Assembly: GCF_018449675.1 (NCBI RefSeq)
Contig: NZ_JAAVUZ010000004.1
Location: forward strand, 124,001 to 188,000
Reading direction: 5' to 3'
From: Glaciihabitans sp. dw_435
GTDB taxonomy: Bacteria > Actinomycetota > Actinomycetes > Actinomycetales > Microbacteriaceae
Length of the DNA stretch: 64,000 bases
Below the pieces are notes generated by a model that saw nothing but the letters and a program-made list of their open reading frames with translations, did no database searches and was not told where the DNA came from. The position numbers and the translations under genes are program-made. Positions 63,811 to 64,000 of this stretch are shown here, one piece after another. Every line of letters starts with the position of its first letter. Position 1 is the stretch's first letter.

Positions 63811-64000
63811 ATGCGATTCACCCCTCGCAGCGCGCGCCTTGCTGGTGCCGCCGTTGCAGCGATCCTTGCCCTCGGCCTCAGCGCTTGCTCCTCGACCACG
63901 TCGTCCGATTCGGGTAGCGCGAGCCTCGGCACCATCAAGGTGGGGGCTCTCGCGACCCCGGCCGGTGACATCCTGAAGTTCGTCCAGGACAACCTGGCGA
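63811..64000 (+). CDS. metQ: methionine-binding lipoprotein, 3' truncated by the window
   Basis: First 63 residues of the substrate-binding protein. Signal sequence with lipobox LSAC (Cys26) and a Ser/Thr-rich linker, then GTIKVGALATPAGDILKFVQDN, the NlpA/MetQ N-terminus. AAGAGAAGAG precedes ATG 63811. Anchored outside the membrane; rest of gene lies beyond base 64000. Confidence 0.92.
   Translation, partial: MRFTPRSARLAGAAVAAILALGLSACSSTTSSDSGSASLGTIKVGALATPAGDILKFVQDNLA

Overview
The window is GC-rich (roughly two thirds G+C by eye) chromosomal DNA of an actinobacterium, most likely a member of Microbacteriaceae. The evidence is paired clpP1/clpP2, a mycobacterial-type translational T-box in front of ileS, an RNase E/G with long disordered N- and C-terminal arms, the run rne-rplU-rpmA-obgE-proB-proA-nadD-rsfS, many ATGA/GTGA gene overlaps, frequent GTG starts, and a strongly over-used GGATGCC/GGCATCC heptamer. 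The genus cannot be fixed from the sequence alone. Nothing looks like a prophage, insertion sequence or CRISPR array.

Layout: 1-6586 carries the end of rpiB, a Fpg/Nei DNA glycosylase, a PaiB-like protein overlapping an amidohydrolase, dps (reverse) and a NarL-type two-component pair. 6608-12317 (reverse) holds a giant zinc-ribbon membrane protein, an SDR oxidoreductase and a RelA/SpoT-type alarmone synthetase; 12701-14883 holds a MaoC protein and an MFS exporter with an extra C-terminal domain. Divergent tRNA-Gly(TCC) and tRNA-Pro(TGG) precede tig. 17002-24361 holds a phosphoribosyltransferase, a TPR protein, clpP1-clpP2, a copper cluster (CopC, YcnI, Met/His-rich membrane protein) and clpX followed by a benE-like gene without a normal start. 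24389-29739 holds a membrane protein, two divergent LLM flavin monooxygenases and an M3 peptidase.

29803-31110 is the most unusual region: six GCAAAG half-sites in strict 14-bp register in front of a winged-helix regulator gene, followed by two tandem 69-residue basic proteins that are paralogues of each other. 31142-37774 (reverse) has valS, a GNAT acetyltransferase, an ArsR/VOC pair, a Thr/Pro-rich membrane protein and an MHS-type transporter. 37830-41237 looks like a second self-contained unit: an OmpR-type two-component system, whose kinase gene has a one-base frameshift in a T-run, and two genes for secreted, His/Asp-rich low-complexity proteins, all three units carrying the same TGAG-N-CTCAT palindrome upstream.

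41260-64000 is mostly housekeeping: a CDF metal transporter, T-box-controlled ileS with folC, a DUF4233 protein and ndk, a DsbA-like/VKOR disulfide pair, rne, rplU-rpmA with a structured leader, obgE-proB, proA, nadD, a long disordered membrane-anchored protein, rsfS, and the methionine importer metN-metI-metQ, which is cut by the window end. Several strong intrinsic terminators (some with UUCG or GTGA tetraloops) delimit these units.
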